NCBI RefSeq assembly: GCF_009901525.1
Contig: NZ_CP019288.1
Span: forward strand, 4,307,501 to 4,371,500
Reading direction: 5' to 3'
Length of the DNA: 64,000 bases
Source: Kordia antarctica
GTDB taxonomy: Bacteria; Bacteroidota; Bacteroidia; Flavobacteriales; Flavobacteriaceae
Position numbers and translations under genes: made by a program. Positions within the stretch are counted from its first letter, which is position 1, and each line of letters begins with the position of its first letter. A model generated the notes under the pieces. That model saw only the letters and a list, made by a program, of their open reading frames with translations, made no database searches and was not told the DNA's origin. Below are positions 34,836-45,166 of this stretch, piece by piece.

Positions 34836-37800
34836 ATGCGAATACCTCTATCCCTAATTTTTTTCTTTTTATTTATTTTTTGTGTCGATGCTTTTACCTT
34901 ACACGCTGAAATATGCAAAAATAGTAGTTTTAATCATGAATTAGTCATTAGTAGTACGAATGATTCCTATCTGATTCCTGTAAATAATAGTTGCATGAGT
35001 GCTAAAAATCTGTCGGTCAGCACTTTAAATATTTATAAAATAAGTACTTCTGTAGATACAGAAAATTCAACACAAATTGCTACTACTGTAAGTTGTAATG
35101 GATTTACAGGGAATGCAGATGACGATGTGCGGCATAGTTTTATGGCAACGGCTTCAAGTCATGAGATGACAACGACAACTCTTGCTGGTGTCTGTCTACC
35201 AACAACAGATACACCAGATGTACTATACATTGATGAGGTTCGTTTTTTAGGAACTTTACAAGATGTCACAAATACGGGAACAAGTTATACAAGCGGATAT
35301 CAAGATTTTACAGGATTAACAACACCTTCTAGGCAAGTTGCAGGTGGAGGTGTTAATGTATTAGTGGAGGCAAATCTTAAATGCAGATTTAAAGCTTGGA
35401 TAGATTGGAATAAAGATGATGTATTTGACATTGCTACAGAAGAAGTATATGATACCGATGGAGTTTCAACGACAACTACGTTTGGGTTTATCATTCCATT
35501 AGTCATTGCGCCTGGTGATTACAAAATTCGAATTCGAAATTATACAGGATATAATTATTCTTTATCAAGTTATAGTACAGTATATGATTTCAATTCATGT
35601 GAAAATTTTGTAGATACTGGTTCTTCCATAGATCAATATGGAGAAGCGGAAGACTATCTATTTACGGTGGAGCCTTTATGTGATGCAGTCATTGATAATG
35701 TCACCGGAGGAGAAACGTGTGGTACTGGAAGTGTAAATTTATCCGTAGATGCTACGGGTATACCATTAATAGGCGATTATAGATGGTATGACGCAGAAAC
35801 AGGAGGAAACTTAGTAGCGGTAACACTCACAGGGAATTGGGCAACACCAGCAATTTCAAATACCACAACATACTATGTAACTGTTTTTAATGGAATATGT
35901 GAAACTTGGGTGCGTGAGCCAGTGATAGCAAAATTTAACCCTGTGCCTTTGTTGACGGTAACTCCTGGTCCTTCTGATAGAATTGTCTGTGGAGAAAATG
36001 ATATGTTGGAAATAGCAGCTGCAGGAAACATTGACGATGTATATTTAATTAATGAAGACTTTGAATCTGGAACACTAGGAGCATTCGATAACATTGCTAT
36101 AAATGATAATGGTCTTATCATCAATACGCTAACCGCATGGCAAAATCAATCAAGTATATTTATTCCAACGCAACAAGTGTGGTTTCCTTCCATTTCATCA
36201 GGATTGGGTAGCAATCAATTCGTTTTAAGTAACTCAGATGTAGGATTATATACAACAAACAACGCTTTGCAATCAATCACTTCATATGATACCACTAACT
36301 TTGTAGACCTTACATTAAGTTTTGATTGTTACTACTCACATCACTTATTAGATGGAATTGGTGGCACAGACGATTACTTAGCTATTGAAGTTTCTACGGA
36401 TGGAACCAATTGGACAGCTATCACAGCAAATATCACTTCAGATGTAGGAATTGGCACAAGATTTCAAAATCTCTCATATGATCTCTCAACATACATTAAT
36501 GAACCAACATTAAGTGTGCGTATTCGCTTTTATGCCGTTTGGTCGGATGGCGTGGCAGTTGACAATATAAAACTATTTGGAGACAAAGATATCACTGCCG
36601 TAAACTGGACAACGACGCCTACCGGAATTGTAAACTTATTTATTGATACTACAAATGATGGAATAGGTGACACACCTTACACTTCGGGTGCTTATAAAAA
36701 GGTATATGCAATGCCAACATTGGCACAACTAGAAGAAGCTTCCTATTCGTTTACTATAGATGCAAATCTTGCAAACGGATGTGGCGTCGTTAGCTATGAC
36801 TTCAATATTATAAATAGAACAAGAATATTTGATAGTAGTATTGATAATTGGGGCGTAGCATCAAACTGGGCGCAAGAATTAGTGCCTACTTCGGATGATT
36901 GTGTCATCATAAAAGAGAACGGATTAGCGCTTGACACTAGAGTGCCTGCTTCAGAAATAGGATTGGCAAAAAATCTAACCATAAAAAATGGAGGACACTT
37001 AGAAATGGAATCGTTGTCGGCATTGACTGTAACTGATTGGATTAGAGTGGAATCAGGCGGAAGTCTTAATATAAACGATAGTGCCAACCTAGTTCAAATA
37101 ACGGATGTTACGTCCAATAACAATTCGGGAGACATTAATATGCATCGTACGGTTTCAGGAGTAAATGATTTAGATTATGTATACTGGTCAACTGCGGTGG
37201 AAGGTTTTGATGTGACAAATATCTCACCAGGAACACAACCATATCTAATCTATCAATGGAATCCTACGGTAAGTGGAAACGGAATTGGAAATTATGGCGA
37301 ATGGCAAAATGCGTCAGGCGCGATGGAACTCGGAAATGGATACATAATTCGTGGAATTTCAGGAACAAGTGAAGCAAACACCGCAGAATTTGTTGGGCGA
37401 CCAAACAATGGAATTATCAATACAACGGTAACAAGAGGAACCTATGCAGGTGTTGACTATCCTGGACCTGGAGATACTGAAGTAACTGCATTAGATGATA
37501 ATTGGAACTTAGTTGGAAACCCGTATCCTTCAGCAATATCTGCGGATGCGTTTATCGTAAGAAATGCAGCTATCATCACTGATAATACAAGTCCTGCAAC
37601 AATAACTGGAACAGTATATTTATGGAGACACTTAAGCGTGCCTAGCGATGCGTACGCAGATCCGTTTTACAATAACTATCTGTATAATTACAATGAAAAA
37701 GATTACATTCAATACAATAGTACAGGTTCCAATCCTTTTGGATTCAATGGTTACATTGCGGCAGGACAAGCATTCTTTGTGCTTATGGATGATGCGGCAC

Positions 37801-38606
37801 CAACCACTTCTACCATAGAATTCAATAATTCGATGCGAGATGCTACATACAGCAACAGTCAATTTTACAGACTTGATGGCTATGTAAATACGGAACAACC
37901 AGAAAATGTAGAGACGACAAATACGATAGAAAAACACAGAATATGGCTGGATATCATCACTTCAGACAATACAGCATCATCAACATTAATTGGCTATCTT
38001 ACAGGTGCCACCAATAACAAAGATAGACTCTATGATGGTGATAATCTAAGTGAAGCACTAACACACATGTATTCACTTGTCGATGACGAAAAACTGGCAA
38101 TTCAAGGAAGGGCGTTGCCATTTCAAGATACTGATAAAGTCCCTTTGGGTGTCAATATAGGGGAGAATGGAAACTATTCGATTGCCATAAATGCACTCGA
38201 TGGATTATTTGAAAATACCAATCAAGCAATTTATTTGGAAGATTTATATACAAATACAATTCATGACTTACGTGTATTACCATACAGTTTCTATTCAGAA
38301 AAGGGCATCTTTGAAGATCGTTTTGTGCTAAAATATACTGATAATAGCATCTTAGCCGTGAGCGAATTTGAAGTAAATACAGGAATTATAATAGCAACAA
38401 ACAACAATCAAATAAAAGTACATTCACAAAACAGTCAAATAGAAGGCATATCAGTATATAACATTCTCGGGAAACGATTGGTCGATCTAAAAGATGTACA
38501 CCAAGATACGTACAACATCATCAATCTAAAACAAACATACAGTGCACTCATTGTAAAAGTGATACTGCGCAACGGGAAGCAAAAAATACAAAAAGTCATT
38601 TACTAA
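34836..38606 (+). CDS. Large secreted protein with GEVED domain and T9SS type A sorting domain
   Basis: The 1256-residue protein has a signal peptide in the first ~25 residues. A GEVED domain at about 130-280 ends QYGEAEDYLFTVEPLC. An Ig-like repeat follows (RWYDAETGG ... TTTYYVTVFNG) at about 295-370. Next is a jelly-roll-like region at about 415-580. A long tail of beta-rich repeats resembles T9SS cargo (ILGKRLVDLKDVHQDTYNII ... KVIY). The last ~75 residues are the C-terminal sorting domain that targets proteins to type IX secretion. It is likely exported to the surface or medium. No catalytic domain is recognised. Confidence 0.85.
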   Translation: MRIPLSLIFFFLFIFCVDAFTLHAEICKNSSFNHELVISSTNDSYLIPVNNSCMSAKNLSVSTLNIYKISTSVDTENSTQIATTVSCNGFTGNADDDVRHSFMATASSHEMTTTTLAGVCLPTTDTPDVLYIDEVRFLGTLQDVTNTGTSYTSGYQDFTGLTTPSRQVAGGGVNVLVEANLKCRFKAWIDWNKDDVFDIATEEVYDTDGVSTTTTFGFIIPLVIAPGDYKIRIRNYTGYNYSLSSYSTVYDFNSCENFVDTGSSIDQYGEAEDYLFTVEPLCDAVIDNVTGGETCGTGSVNLSVDATGIPLIGDYRWYDAETGGNLVAVTLTGNWATPAISNTTTYYVTVFNGICETWVREPVIAKFNPVPLLTVTPGPSDRIVCGENDMLEIAAAGNIDDVYLINEDFESGTLGAFDNIAINDNGLIINTLTAWQNQSSIFIPTQQVWFPSISSGLGSNQFVLSNSDVGLYTTNNALQSITSYDTTNFVDLTLSFDCYYSHHLLDGIGGTDDYLAIEVSTDGTNWTAITANITSDVGIGTRFQNLSYDLSTYINEPTLSVRIRFYAVWSDGVAVDNIKLFGDKDITAVNWTTTPTGIVNLFIDTTNDGIGDTPYTSGAYKKVYAMPTLAQLEEASYSFTIDANLANGCGVVSYDFNIINRTRIFDSSIDNWGVASNWAQELVPTSDDCVIIKENGLALDTRVPASEIGLAKNLTIKNGGHLEMESLSALTVTDWIRVESGGSLNINDSANLVQITDVTSNNNSGDINMHRTVSGVNDLDYVYWSTAVEGFDVTNISPGTQPYLIYQWNPTVSGNGIGNYGEWQNASGAMELGNGYIIRGISGTSEANTAEFVGRPNNGIINTTVTRGTYAGVDYPGPGDTEVTALDDNWNLVGNPYPSAISADAFIVRNAAIITDNTSPATITGTVYLWRHLSVPSDAYADPFYNNYLYNYNEKDYIQYNSTGSNPFGFNGYIAAGQAFFVLMDDAAPTTSTIEFNNSMRDATYSNSQFYRLDGYVNTEQPENVETTNTIEKHRIWLDIITSDNTASSTLIGYLTGATNNKDRLYDGDNLSEALTHMYSLVDDEKLAIQGRALPFQDTDKVPLGVNIGENGNYSIAINALDGLFENTNQAIYLEDLYTNTIHDLRVLPYSFYSEKGIFEDRFVLKYTDNSILAVSEFEVNTGIIIATNNNQIKVHSQNSQIEGISVYNILGKRLVDLKDVHQDTYNIINLKQTYSALIVKVILRNGKQKIQKVIY

Positions 38607-38634
38607 AAAGAAGTAAGAAAAGCACAAACAAAAC

Positions 38635-38661
38635 CTTGTCGCAGCAATGCGACAAGATTTT
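38635..38661 (+). terminator. Terminator of the T9SS cargo gene
   Basis: CTTGTCGC (38635-38642) pairs with GCGACAAG (38649-38656), followed by ATTTT. Confidence 0.75.
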
Positions 38662-38788
38662 AACAAAAACGAAAAAACGAAAAAAACAAAGAGTGAAAAG
38701 TTGAAAGTGAAAAGTGAAAAATTGAAAGTGAGCAAAAAAACGAATCAATAAACAAACAAAAGGAGCAAAGCGACAAAAACCCAAAACC

Positions 38789-38813
38789 TGTCACATTGAG
38801 CAGAGTCGAAATG
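38789..38813. repeat. Dispersed palindrome unit (ttgagcNgagtcgaa family)
   Basis: TGTCACATTGAGCAGAGTCG then AAATG, matching the unit at 41571 with one difference in the core. Degenerate AAAGTGA heptamers precede it at about 38690-38735. Confidence 0.6.
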
Positions 38814-38878
38814 CAAAACCCAAAACGAGTTGCTAAATAAAAATAGTTCGCTTACTTTTATGCAAAATCAAGAAAAGC

Positions 38879-39859
38879 ATGCTTAGCAATACCATAAAAG
38901 AACTGGCAACAACAATTCTCAACAATCAATCAGACATAGCAAAATCCAAAGAAGCCATCGATGAAATTCACAAACACTTCTTGGAAATCACAAAAATCGC
39001 AGACCTAGGTGACGGATTGCAATACATAGCCGGAGTTCCAACAGCAAGCGGAATGGCATTATCACTCAATCATGCAGCAGCTTGTTTACTAGACTATCAA
39101 CGATCAACCAAATTCCTTAACGGAATGGTTTCGCTCATTCGCGAAAAACAACAACAACATCCAAACGAAACCATCAACATATTCTATGCCGGTTGTGGTC
39201 CGTATGCACCATTCATCACAATGGTTGCGCCATTATTCGATCCAAAAGAAATACAATTTACATTACTCGAAATCAATGCGGCTTCCATGCAAGTAGCCGA
39301 AAAACTCATCACAGAACTAAAACTCACAGACTACATCACAGAATATTACACCGCAGATGCTGTAACCTTCCAAATTCCAAATGCGGAAAAATATCACATC
39401 CTATTCAGCGAAACCTTAGATGCGTTGCTATACCGCGAATCATATGTGCCAATACTCTGGAACATGTTGCCACAACTCTCAAAAAACTGTGCGGTCATTC
39501 CAAACAATGTCATCGTACAAGCAAGTCTAACATTTCCCAAACAAGAAGGAAAAGACACTAAAAAAGAAAAAAAAGCTGGTATCATTTTAGATGTTCGTGA
39601 AGCTGTAAAGGTTAACGACGGAAGCAAAACACTTCCTGAATCATTCGCGCCAACAACAATAAATCTAAGTGGCGAAGAAAAATATAACACGATGATAGTC
39701 GATACCAAAGTACACATATACAAAGACATTTGGTTACACAGAAACGAATCGTCACTAAGCATTCCGCTTGAAATGGAAATAGCATATCCATTAGATGCTC
39801 CAAACGTAACCTTCTTCTACCAACTCAAACCATCTGTTGAACTCAAACTAAAAAACTAA
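38879..39859 (+). CDS. SAM-dependent methyltransferase-like protein
   Basis: A 326-residue soluble protein. Residues about 97-175 hold a class I methyltransferase-type core. NIFYAGCGPYAPFITMVAPL is motif I, with the acidic ribose contact in FTLLEINAASMQVAEKL and a later YYTADAVTF. The C-terminal part (about 220-326) is beta-rich and resembles the barrel of arginine or RiPP methyltransferases. The substrate is unknown. It lies 0.6 kb before the metH SAM-I riboswitch but has its own upstream region, so shared control is not shown. Confidence 0.6.
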   Translation: MLSNTIKELATTILNNQSDIAKSKEAIDEIHKHFLEITKIADLGDGLQYIAGVPTASGMALSLNHAAACLLDYQRSTKFLNGMVSLIREKQQQHPNETINIFYAGCGPYAPFITMVAPLFDPKEIQFTLLEINAASMQVAEKLITELKLTDYITEYYTADAVTFQIPNAEKYHILFSETLDALLYRESYVPILWNMLPQLSKNCAVIPNNVIVQASLTFPKQEGKDTKKEKKAGIILDVREAVKVNDGSKTLPESFAPTTINLSGEEKYNTMIVDTKVHIYKDIWLHRNESSLSIPLEMEIAYPLDAPNVTFFYQLKPSVELKLKN

Positions 39860-39892
39860 AGGAACTACATTCAATAGTCTAAATTTTACAAA

Positions 39893-39936
39893 CGTCAGTT
39901 CGAGTGGCAAATCTGTGATTTGTGGTATCGAGATTC
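39893..39936. repeat. Imperfect palindrome in the gap before the SAM riboswitch
   Basis: GTCAGTTCGAGTGGCAAATC is followed by TGT and GATTTGTGGTATCGAG. The core CAAATC/GATTTG and outer CGAG repeats form a hairpin of dispersed-repeat type. Confidence 0.45.
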
Positions 39937-40118
39937 AACTATGAATTTAAAAACTTATAGGCTAATAAGTTTAGACAAACAAAGCAATTCAAAATGTAGC
40001 ATTCAACATTTAAAATTCAACACGAAAACGTTATCGTACAAAAATCACAAAAAAATAGTTGTATCTTTCTTACAGAATCCGTTAATTTGTGTAAATAAAT
40101 AGTTCATACACGTATTGT

Positions 40119-40220
40119 CGTTATCAAGAAAGGCAGAGGGATTAGACCCGATGAAGCCTTAGCAACCCTTTACTCATAAAGAAGGTGCTACGTTCTACTG
40201 CGCAAGCGGATAGATAACCA
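40119..40220 (+). ncRNA. SAM-I riboswitch (S box) of the metH locus
   Basis: GTTATC (40120-40125) and GATAAC (40213-40218) form P1. Inside are the conserved CAAGAAAGGCAGAGGGATTA, GACCCGATGAAGCCTTAGCA, ACC, and the P3/P4 strand GGTGCTACGTTCTACT. This is a full SAM-I aptamer. A box TTAATTTG at 40082-40089 may be the minus-7 element. A GAAAT/ATTTC hairpin with six T at 40225-40253 may form the expression platform. It lies 240 bases before split metH, with a repeat nest in between. Confidence 0.92.
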
Positions 40221-40268
40221 AAGAGAAATTTTCATCATTTCTTCAACTTTTTTGATACATAATATAAT

Positions 40269-40410
40269 GGCGTTACCCTAAAGGGTCAGGCTATTCGCAG
40301 TCGCTTTTTTGTGCTGTCATTCCTGCGAAGGCAGGAATCTCACCACAAAAAGAGCTCCAACAATGCTACTATCCTTAACGCGGAAGTTCCCATGAAAATG
40401 GAGAACCTTA
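40269..40410. repeat. Composite repeat nest A between riboswitch and metH
   Basis: GGCGTTACCC, GGGTCAGGCTATTCGC and ATCCTTAACG are the landmarks of one dispersed repeat, also at 54511-54619. It is interrupted by the unit CATTCCTGCGAAGGCAGGAA at 40317-40342 and followed by a GGAAGTTCCCATGAAAATGG hairpin unit (40381-40410). There is no coding potential. The nest makes up most of the long metH leader. Confidence 0.6.
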
Positions 40411-40462
40411 AAGACCAAAGACAAAGAACAAATAAACAGATAACAAAGAACAAAGAGCAAAA

Positions 40463-41464
40463 ATGAAAAACATCTGGAACGAAATAGAAAAAAGAATCCT
40501 TGTGCTCGATGGCGCAATGGGAACCATGTTGCAAGCCTATAAATTTCAAGAAGCCGATTTCCGTGGCAAACGTTTCAAAGACTATCCAACACCATTACAA
40601 GGAAACAATGACTTGCTTTCCATTACGCAACCGCACGCAATCAAAGAAGTACACGCAAAATACTTTGCAGCTGGCGCAGATATTGTAGAAACCAACACAT
40701 TCTCTAGTACTACGATTGCAATGGCAGACTACCAAATGGAAGATTTGGTGTACGAACTCAACTTCGAATCTGCAAAAATAGCCAAAGAAGTCGCGGACGA
40801 TTTCACAAAAAATGAACCACACAAACCACGTTTTGTCGCAGGTTCCATTGGTCCAACAAATCGTACCGCAAGTATGTCACCAGACGTAAACGATCCAGGA
40901 TATCGCGCAGTAACATTTGACCAATTGCGCATTGCGTACAAACAACAAGTAGAAGCGTTAATCGATGGCGGCGTTGATCTACTATTAGTAGAAACTGTCT
41001 TTGATACGCTCAATGCAAAAGCGGCATTATTTGCCATAGAAGAAGTAAAAGCCGAGCGAAACATCACAATTCCAATCATGCTAAGTGGAACAATCACAGA
41101 CGCAAGCGGACGCACATTATCAGGACAAACTGCGGAAGCTTTCCTAATCTCGGTTTCACACATTCCGCTACTATCTGTCGGATTCAACTGTGCTTTAGGT
41201 GCAAACTTATTACAACCGCATTTAGAAGCCATTGCAAACAAAACAGACTTTGCAATCTCAGCACATCCAAATGCAGGACTGCCAAACGCTTTTGGAGAAT
41301 ATGAAGAATCGCCAGCAGAAATGGCGGCTCAAATAGAAGAATACCTGAAAAAAAATCTCATGAATATCATTGGCGGTTGTTGTGGCACAACGCCCGATCA
41401 TATTACAGCTATTGCAGAACTATCAGCAAAATACAAACCACGTAATGTGGTTGCTAGTTGCTAG
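40463..41464 (+). CDS. metH: Methionine synthase, homocysteine-binding module (split MetH)
   Basis: The 333-residue protein is the homocysteine S-methyltransferase domain alone. It has ILVLDGAMGTMLQAYKF at the N-terminus, and zinc/homocysteine ligands in SVGFNCALGA (one Cys) and NIIGGCCGTTPDHI (two Cys). It corresponds to the first ~330 residues of MetH. The folate, cobalamin and activation modules are encoded separately 213 bases downstream, a split common in Flavobacteriaceae. Expression is expected to fall when SAM binds the upstream SAM-I riboswitch. Confidence 0.92.
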   Translation: MKNIWNEIEKRILVLDGAMGTMLQAYKFQEADFRGKRFKDYPTPLQGNNDLLSITQPHAIKEVHAKYFAAGADIVETNTFSSTTIAMADYQMEDLVYELNFESAKIAKEVADDFTKNEPHKPRFVAGSIGPTNRTASMSPDVNDPGYRAVTFDQLRIAYKQQVEALIDGGVDLLLVETVFDTLNAKAALFAIEEVKAERNITIPIMLSGTITDASGRTLSGQTAEAFLISVSHIPLLSVGFNCALGANLLQPHLEAIANKTDFAISAHPNAGLPNAFGEYEESPAEMAAQIEEYLKKNLMNIIGGCCGTTPDHITAIAELSAKYKPRNVVASC

Positions 41465-41570
41465 TTGTTAGTTTTTTGTTGTTGGTTATGGAATGTGGTA
41501 ATCAAACAGCGAATAAACAAATTAACGAAAAGACAAATCACTCACTATAGTTGTTAGTTATTTGTTCATT

Positions 41571-41598
41571 TCTGTCACATCGAGCGCAGTCGAGATGC
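41571..41598. repeat. Dispersed palindrome unit between the two metH genes
   Basis: TCTGTCACATCGAGCGCAGT then CGAGATGC, same family as at 38789. AC-rich leader sequence with AACAAAC-type repeats surrounds it. Confidence 0.6.
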
Positions 41599-41676
41599 TA
41601 ACCAAAAACAAATCAACAAATCAACAAATTGACGAATTGACAAAAAAACAAACAACGAACAACAAAGAAAAAGAAG

Positions 41677-44600
41677 ATGCGAGATTCTGAGCAAACCAAC
41701 AACCAACAACAAAAAACCAACAACGTGAAGCGAAAGCAAACAAAATTCATGCGCCTTTCAGGTTTAGAACCTTTAGTTTTAAACGAAAATAGCAACTTTA
41801 CAAATGTAGGTGAACGTACAAATGTAGCAGGTTCACGTAAATTCTTGCGACTCATTAAAGACGAAAAATTTGATGAAGCCTTGGCAATTGCCAGACATCA
41901 AGTTGATGGCGGAGCGCAAATCATTGACATCAACATGGACGATGGTTTAATAGACGGAAAAGAAGCAATGGTAAAGTTTCTAAACCTTATCGCTGCCGAA
42001 CCAGATATTTGTCGTGTGCCAATAATGATAGACAGTTCCAAGTGGGAAATCATAGAAGCAGGATTGCAAGTGGTACAAGGAAAATCGGTGGTAAACTCAA
42101 TCTCTTTAAAAGAAGGTGAAGAAAAATTCATTTGGGAAGCAACTCAAGTCAAACGGTATGGGGCCGCAGTAATTGTGATGGCTTTTGATGAGGTTGGACA
42201 AGCAGACAACTACGAAAGACGTTTGGAAATTGTCAAACGTTCGTACGACGTATTAGTAAACAAAGTAGGATTTGCTGAAGAAGATATCATTTTCGACTTA
42301 AACATATTTCCCGTAGCTACAGGAATGGATGAACATCGCAGAAATGCAATTGATTTCATCGAAGCAACACGTTGGACGCGCGAAACCTATCCAAATGTAA
42401 GTGTAAGTGGCGGCGTGAGTAATGTGTCATTCTCGTTCAGAGGAAACGATACCGTGCGTGAAGCAATGCATTCTGTTTTTCTATATCATGCCATTCAAGC
42501 TGGAATGAACATGGGAATCGTAAATCCAGCCATGTTGGAAGTCTATGACGAAATCCCGAAAGACTTGCTGGAACACGTGGAAGATGTAATATTTGATCGC
42601 AGAGAAGATGCTACGGAACGCTTGTTAGATCTAGCGGAAGCTTTCAAAGGAGTCAAAAAAGACGATACAGAAGCTGTGCAAGAATGGCGTAGTTATGAAT
42701 TGCAAGATCGAATCACACATTCGCTCGTAAAAGGAATTGACAAATACATTCTTGAAGACATAGAAGAAGCACGTTTGCAAGCCGAAAAACCAATAGAAGT
42801 CATTGAAGGAAATTTGATGATCGGAATGAATGTCGTAGGAGATTTATTTGGTTCAGGAAAAATGTTTCTGCCACAAGTTGTAAAATCGGCGCGTGTTATG
42901 AAAAAAGCAGTCGCATACCTAAATCCGTTCATTGAAGCGGAAAAAAAGAAAAATGCCCCTAAATCCCCAAAGGGGACTTTACATTGGAAAACGGCTGATC
43001 CTATGCTATACGGTTTGTTGAAAGAGTACGCTAAAAAAATGCGGAATGAACCAACGGAAGCAGAAGCTTTATTGTGGAATGTACTAAGCGGTAAAAAATT
43101 AGATGGATATAAATTTAGAAGACAACACATTATAGGAAGTTTTATTGTTGATTTTATCTGCTTAAAATCTAATCTAATTATAGAAGTAGATGGATTAATT
43201 CATCAATTGCCTGAAAATAAAATATCAGATGTAACCCGAACTAGATGGTTAGAAGATGAAGGATATAAAGTAGTACGAGTTACAAATAATGAAGTATTAT
43301 CTAATCTTGACAGTGTATTAGAAAAAGTAACTGACGTACTGGAAGCTTCCCCTTCGGGGACGGGAGGGGCTGGAAAAATTTTAATGGCAACCGTAAAAGG
43401 AGACGTTCATGATATTGGAAAAAATATTGTAAGTGTTGTGCTTGGTTGTAATAACTACGAAATTGTAGATTTAGGTGTTATGGTAGCGCCAGAAAAAATC
43501 ATTGCTGCTGCCAAAGCCGAAAACGTAGATGTCATTGGATTATCGGGTTTAATTACGCCTTCGCTTGATGAAATGGTGTATTTGGCAAAAGAAATGGAAC
43601 GTCAAAACTTTAGCATTCCACTGCTAATTGGTGGCGCAACAACTTCCAAAGCACATACAGCTGTAAAAATTGATCCTGAATACAAAAATGCGGTAGTTTA
43701 TGTCAACGATGCATCAAGAGCAGTAACCGTAGTTGGTGATTTATTAAGTAAGAAAAAATCAAAGGAATATCGTGAAAATCTAAAGAAAGATTATGATGAA
43801 TTTCGTGAGAAATTCTTAAAACGTAAAAAAACAAAATCATATTTTTCATTAGCAACTGCGAGAAAGAAGAAGTATAAAATTGATTGGAAAACAAGCAATA
43901 TTGTAAAACCAAAAGAACTCGGAATTCAGAAGTTGACTCAGCTAAGTTTAAAAGAATTAGTTCCGTTTATTGATTGGAGTCCATTTTTTAGATCGTGGGA
44001 TTTACACGGACGTTTCCCTAATATTTTAACAGATGCTATTGTTGGCGAACAAGCGACGCAATTATTCGCAGATGCGCAAGAAATGATTAAAGAAATCATT
44101 GCGAAACAATCATTAAAAGCAAAAGCAATTTTTGGATTGTTTGAAGCAAATACCATCAACGACGACGATATTTCTATTCAGAAGAATGGAAAAGAAATTG
44201 CTGTTTTTAGAACGCTTCGTCAACAATCGGAAAAACGTGCGGAAGTTCCAAATATTGCATTGGCAGACTTTATTGCGCCAAAAGAAAGTGGAAAGCAAGA
44301 TTATATGGGCGCGTTTTGTGTTGCCATATTTGGTGTAGATAAATTAGCAAATAGTTACAAGAAAAAAGAAGATGATTACAATGCAATTATGGCGCAAGCT
44401 ATTGCAGACAGATTTGCAGAAGCTTTAGCAGAATATTTACACAAACAAGTTCGAATTAAACATTGGAGTTACGGAATTGATGAAGAGTTAACCAACGAAG
44501 ACTTAATTAAGGAAAATTATAAAGGAATTCGTCCTGCGCCAGGATATCCGGCATGTCCAGATCATTTGGAAAAAGAAACCATTTGGGAATTGCTCGATGT

Positions 44601-44805
44601 AGAAAAAGTAATTGGCGTTACGTTAACGGAAAGTTTAGCAATGTGGCCAGCCGCCGCAGTTTCGGGTTATTACTTTGGAAATGAAGAAGCGAAGTATTTT
44701 GGATTGGGAAAAATTACCCAAGATCAAGTAGAAGATTTTGCAAATAGAAAAGGAATATCAGTAGAAAAAGCACAAAAATGGTTGCATCCAGCGATAGCGG
44801 ATTAA
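41677..44805 (+). CDS. metH: Methionine synthase, folate/cobalamin/activation modules, with an in-frame DUF559 insert
   Basis: The 1042-residue protein has a pterin-binding domain ([20 protein letters not shown]), a cobalamin cap, the B12 motif [16 protein letters not shown] and the SAM activation domain ([19 protein letters not shown]). Residues about 427-565 are foreign: a complete DUF559/Vsr-like nuclease domain ([31 protein letters not shown]) between cap and B12 domains. The reading frame is intact through the insert and motifs on both sides are preserved. The ATG at 41677 opens into AC-repeat sequence. ATG at 41749 ([11 protein letters not shown]) may be the true start. With the upstream module it methylates homocysteine. 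Confidence 0.9.
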   Translation: MRDSEQTNNQQQKTNNVKRKQTKFMRLSGLEPLVLNENSNFTNVGERTNVAGSRKFLRLIKDEKFDEALAIARHQVDGGAQIIDINMDDGLIDGKEAMVKFLNLIAAEPDICRVPIMIDSSKWEIIEAGLQVVQGKSVVNSISLKEGEEKFIWEATQVKRYGAAVIVMAFDEVGQADNYERRLEIVKRSYDVLVNKVGFAEEDIIFDLNIFPVATGMDEHRRNAIDFIEATRWTRETYPNVSVSGGVSNVSFSFRGNDTVREAMHSVFLYHAIQAGMNMGIVNPAMLEVYDEIPKDLLEHVEDVIFDRREDATERLLDLAEAFKGVKKDDTEAVQEWRSYELQDRITHSLVKGIDKYILEDIEEARLQAEKPIEVIEGNLMIGMNVVGDLFGSGKMFLPQVVKSARVMKKAVAYLNPFIEAEKKKNAPKSPKGTLHWKTADPMLYGLLKEYAKKMRNEPTEAEALLWNVLSGKKLDGYKFRRQHIIGSFIVDFICLKSNLIIEVDGLIHQLPENKISDVTRTRWLEDEGYKVVRVTNNEVLSNLDSVLEKVTDVLEASPSGTGGAGKILMATVKGDVHDIGKNIVSVVLGCNNYEIVDLGVMVAPEKIIAAAKAENVDVIGLSGLITPSLDEMVYLAKEMERQNFSIPLLIGGATTSKAHTAVKIDPEYKNAVVYVNDASRAVTVVGDLLSKKKSKEYRENLKKDYDEFREKFLKRKKTKSYFSLATARKKKYKIDWKTSNIVKPKELGIQKLTQLSLKELVPFIDWSPFFRSWDLHGRFPNILTDAIVGEQATQLFADAQEMIKEIIAKQSLKAKAIFGLFEANTINDDDISIQKNGKEIAVFRTLRQQSEKRAEVPNIALADFIAPKESGKQDYMGAFCVAIFGVDKLANSYKKKEDDYNAIMAQAIADRFAEALAEYLHKQVRIKHWSYGIDEELTNEDLIKENYKGIRPAPGYPACPDHLEKETIWELLDVEKVIGVTLTESLAMWPAAAVSGYYFGNEEAKYFGLGKITQDQVEDFANRKGISVEKAQKWLHPAIAD
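42955..43370 (+). mobile_element. DUF559 endonuclease-like element with terminal inverted repeats, inside metH
   Basis: The left end GCCCCTAAATCCCCAAAGGG continues GACTT (42955-42979). The right end at 43343-43370, in reverse complement, starts GCCCCTCCCGTCCCCGAAGG and continues GGAAGCTT, giving 25-28 bp imperfect inverted repeats. Between them the frame encodes a whole DUF559 domain with [24 protein letters not shown] and EVDG (probable metal-binding acids) and [17 protein letters not shown]. Insertion between EAEKKKN and [10 protein letters not shown] of the host removes no recognisable MetH motif. It resembles a selfish nuclease element but has no intein splicing motifs. Confidence 0.75.
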
Positions 44806-45166
44806 CCCGCGTTAGTGATAGCAGCACTTCGACTACGCTCAGCACAGGCTTATCCTTTTTAAAACTTTGAACTCGTCATTACGAGGAGGAATCGACGAAG
44901 TAATCTGTTTCATGAATGCACAGATTGCCAAGAGTTCTCTAATTTTTTTGTAATGACAATTGTTTAAAAAGATATAGCGGATAGCACGGTAAACGCCCAA
45001 AAGAAAGTTAAAAGTTAAAAATTAAAAGTGAAAAGTGCGCTGCATTGAGCGAAGTCGAAATGAAAAGTTGAAAGTGAAAAAAACAGATCAACAAATCAAC
45101 GAATAACAAAGAAAAATATACAAATGTAGATTCCCGTTTTAACGGGAATAAAATCTAAAGGATTCA
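44806..45166. repeat. Repeat-filled gap between metH and metF
   Basis: These 361 bases hold no gene. In order: a CACTTCGACTACGCTCAGCA unit at 44823-44849; a CGTCATTACGAGGAGGAATC unit from 44873 with the hairpin AATCTGT/ACAGATT (44902-44926); AAAGTTA/AAAGTGA heptamers from about 45006; a CATTGAGCGAAGTCGAAATG unit at 45043-45062; and a hairpin GATTCCCGTTTTAACGGGAA at 45129-45148. Confidence 0.7.

Noticed and set aside
39193-39561. Cys/His-rich ORF inside the methyltransferase-like gene
   Set aside because: It is an overlapping frame of a gene with clear motifs. Composition follows codon bias of the real frame.
42955-43370. Intein inside MetH
   Set aside because: No splice-junction Cys/Ser or terminal HN-Cys motifs are present, and the ends are inverted repeats, so protein splicing is unlikely.
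43343-43370. Target-site duplication flanking the DUF559 element
   Set aside because: I looked for short direct repeats outside the inverted repeats and saw none that stood out from the lysine-rich context.
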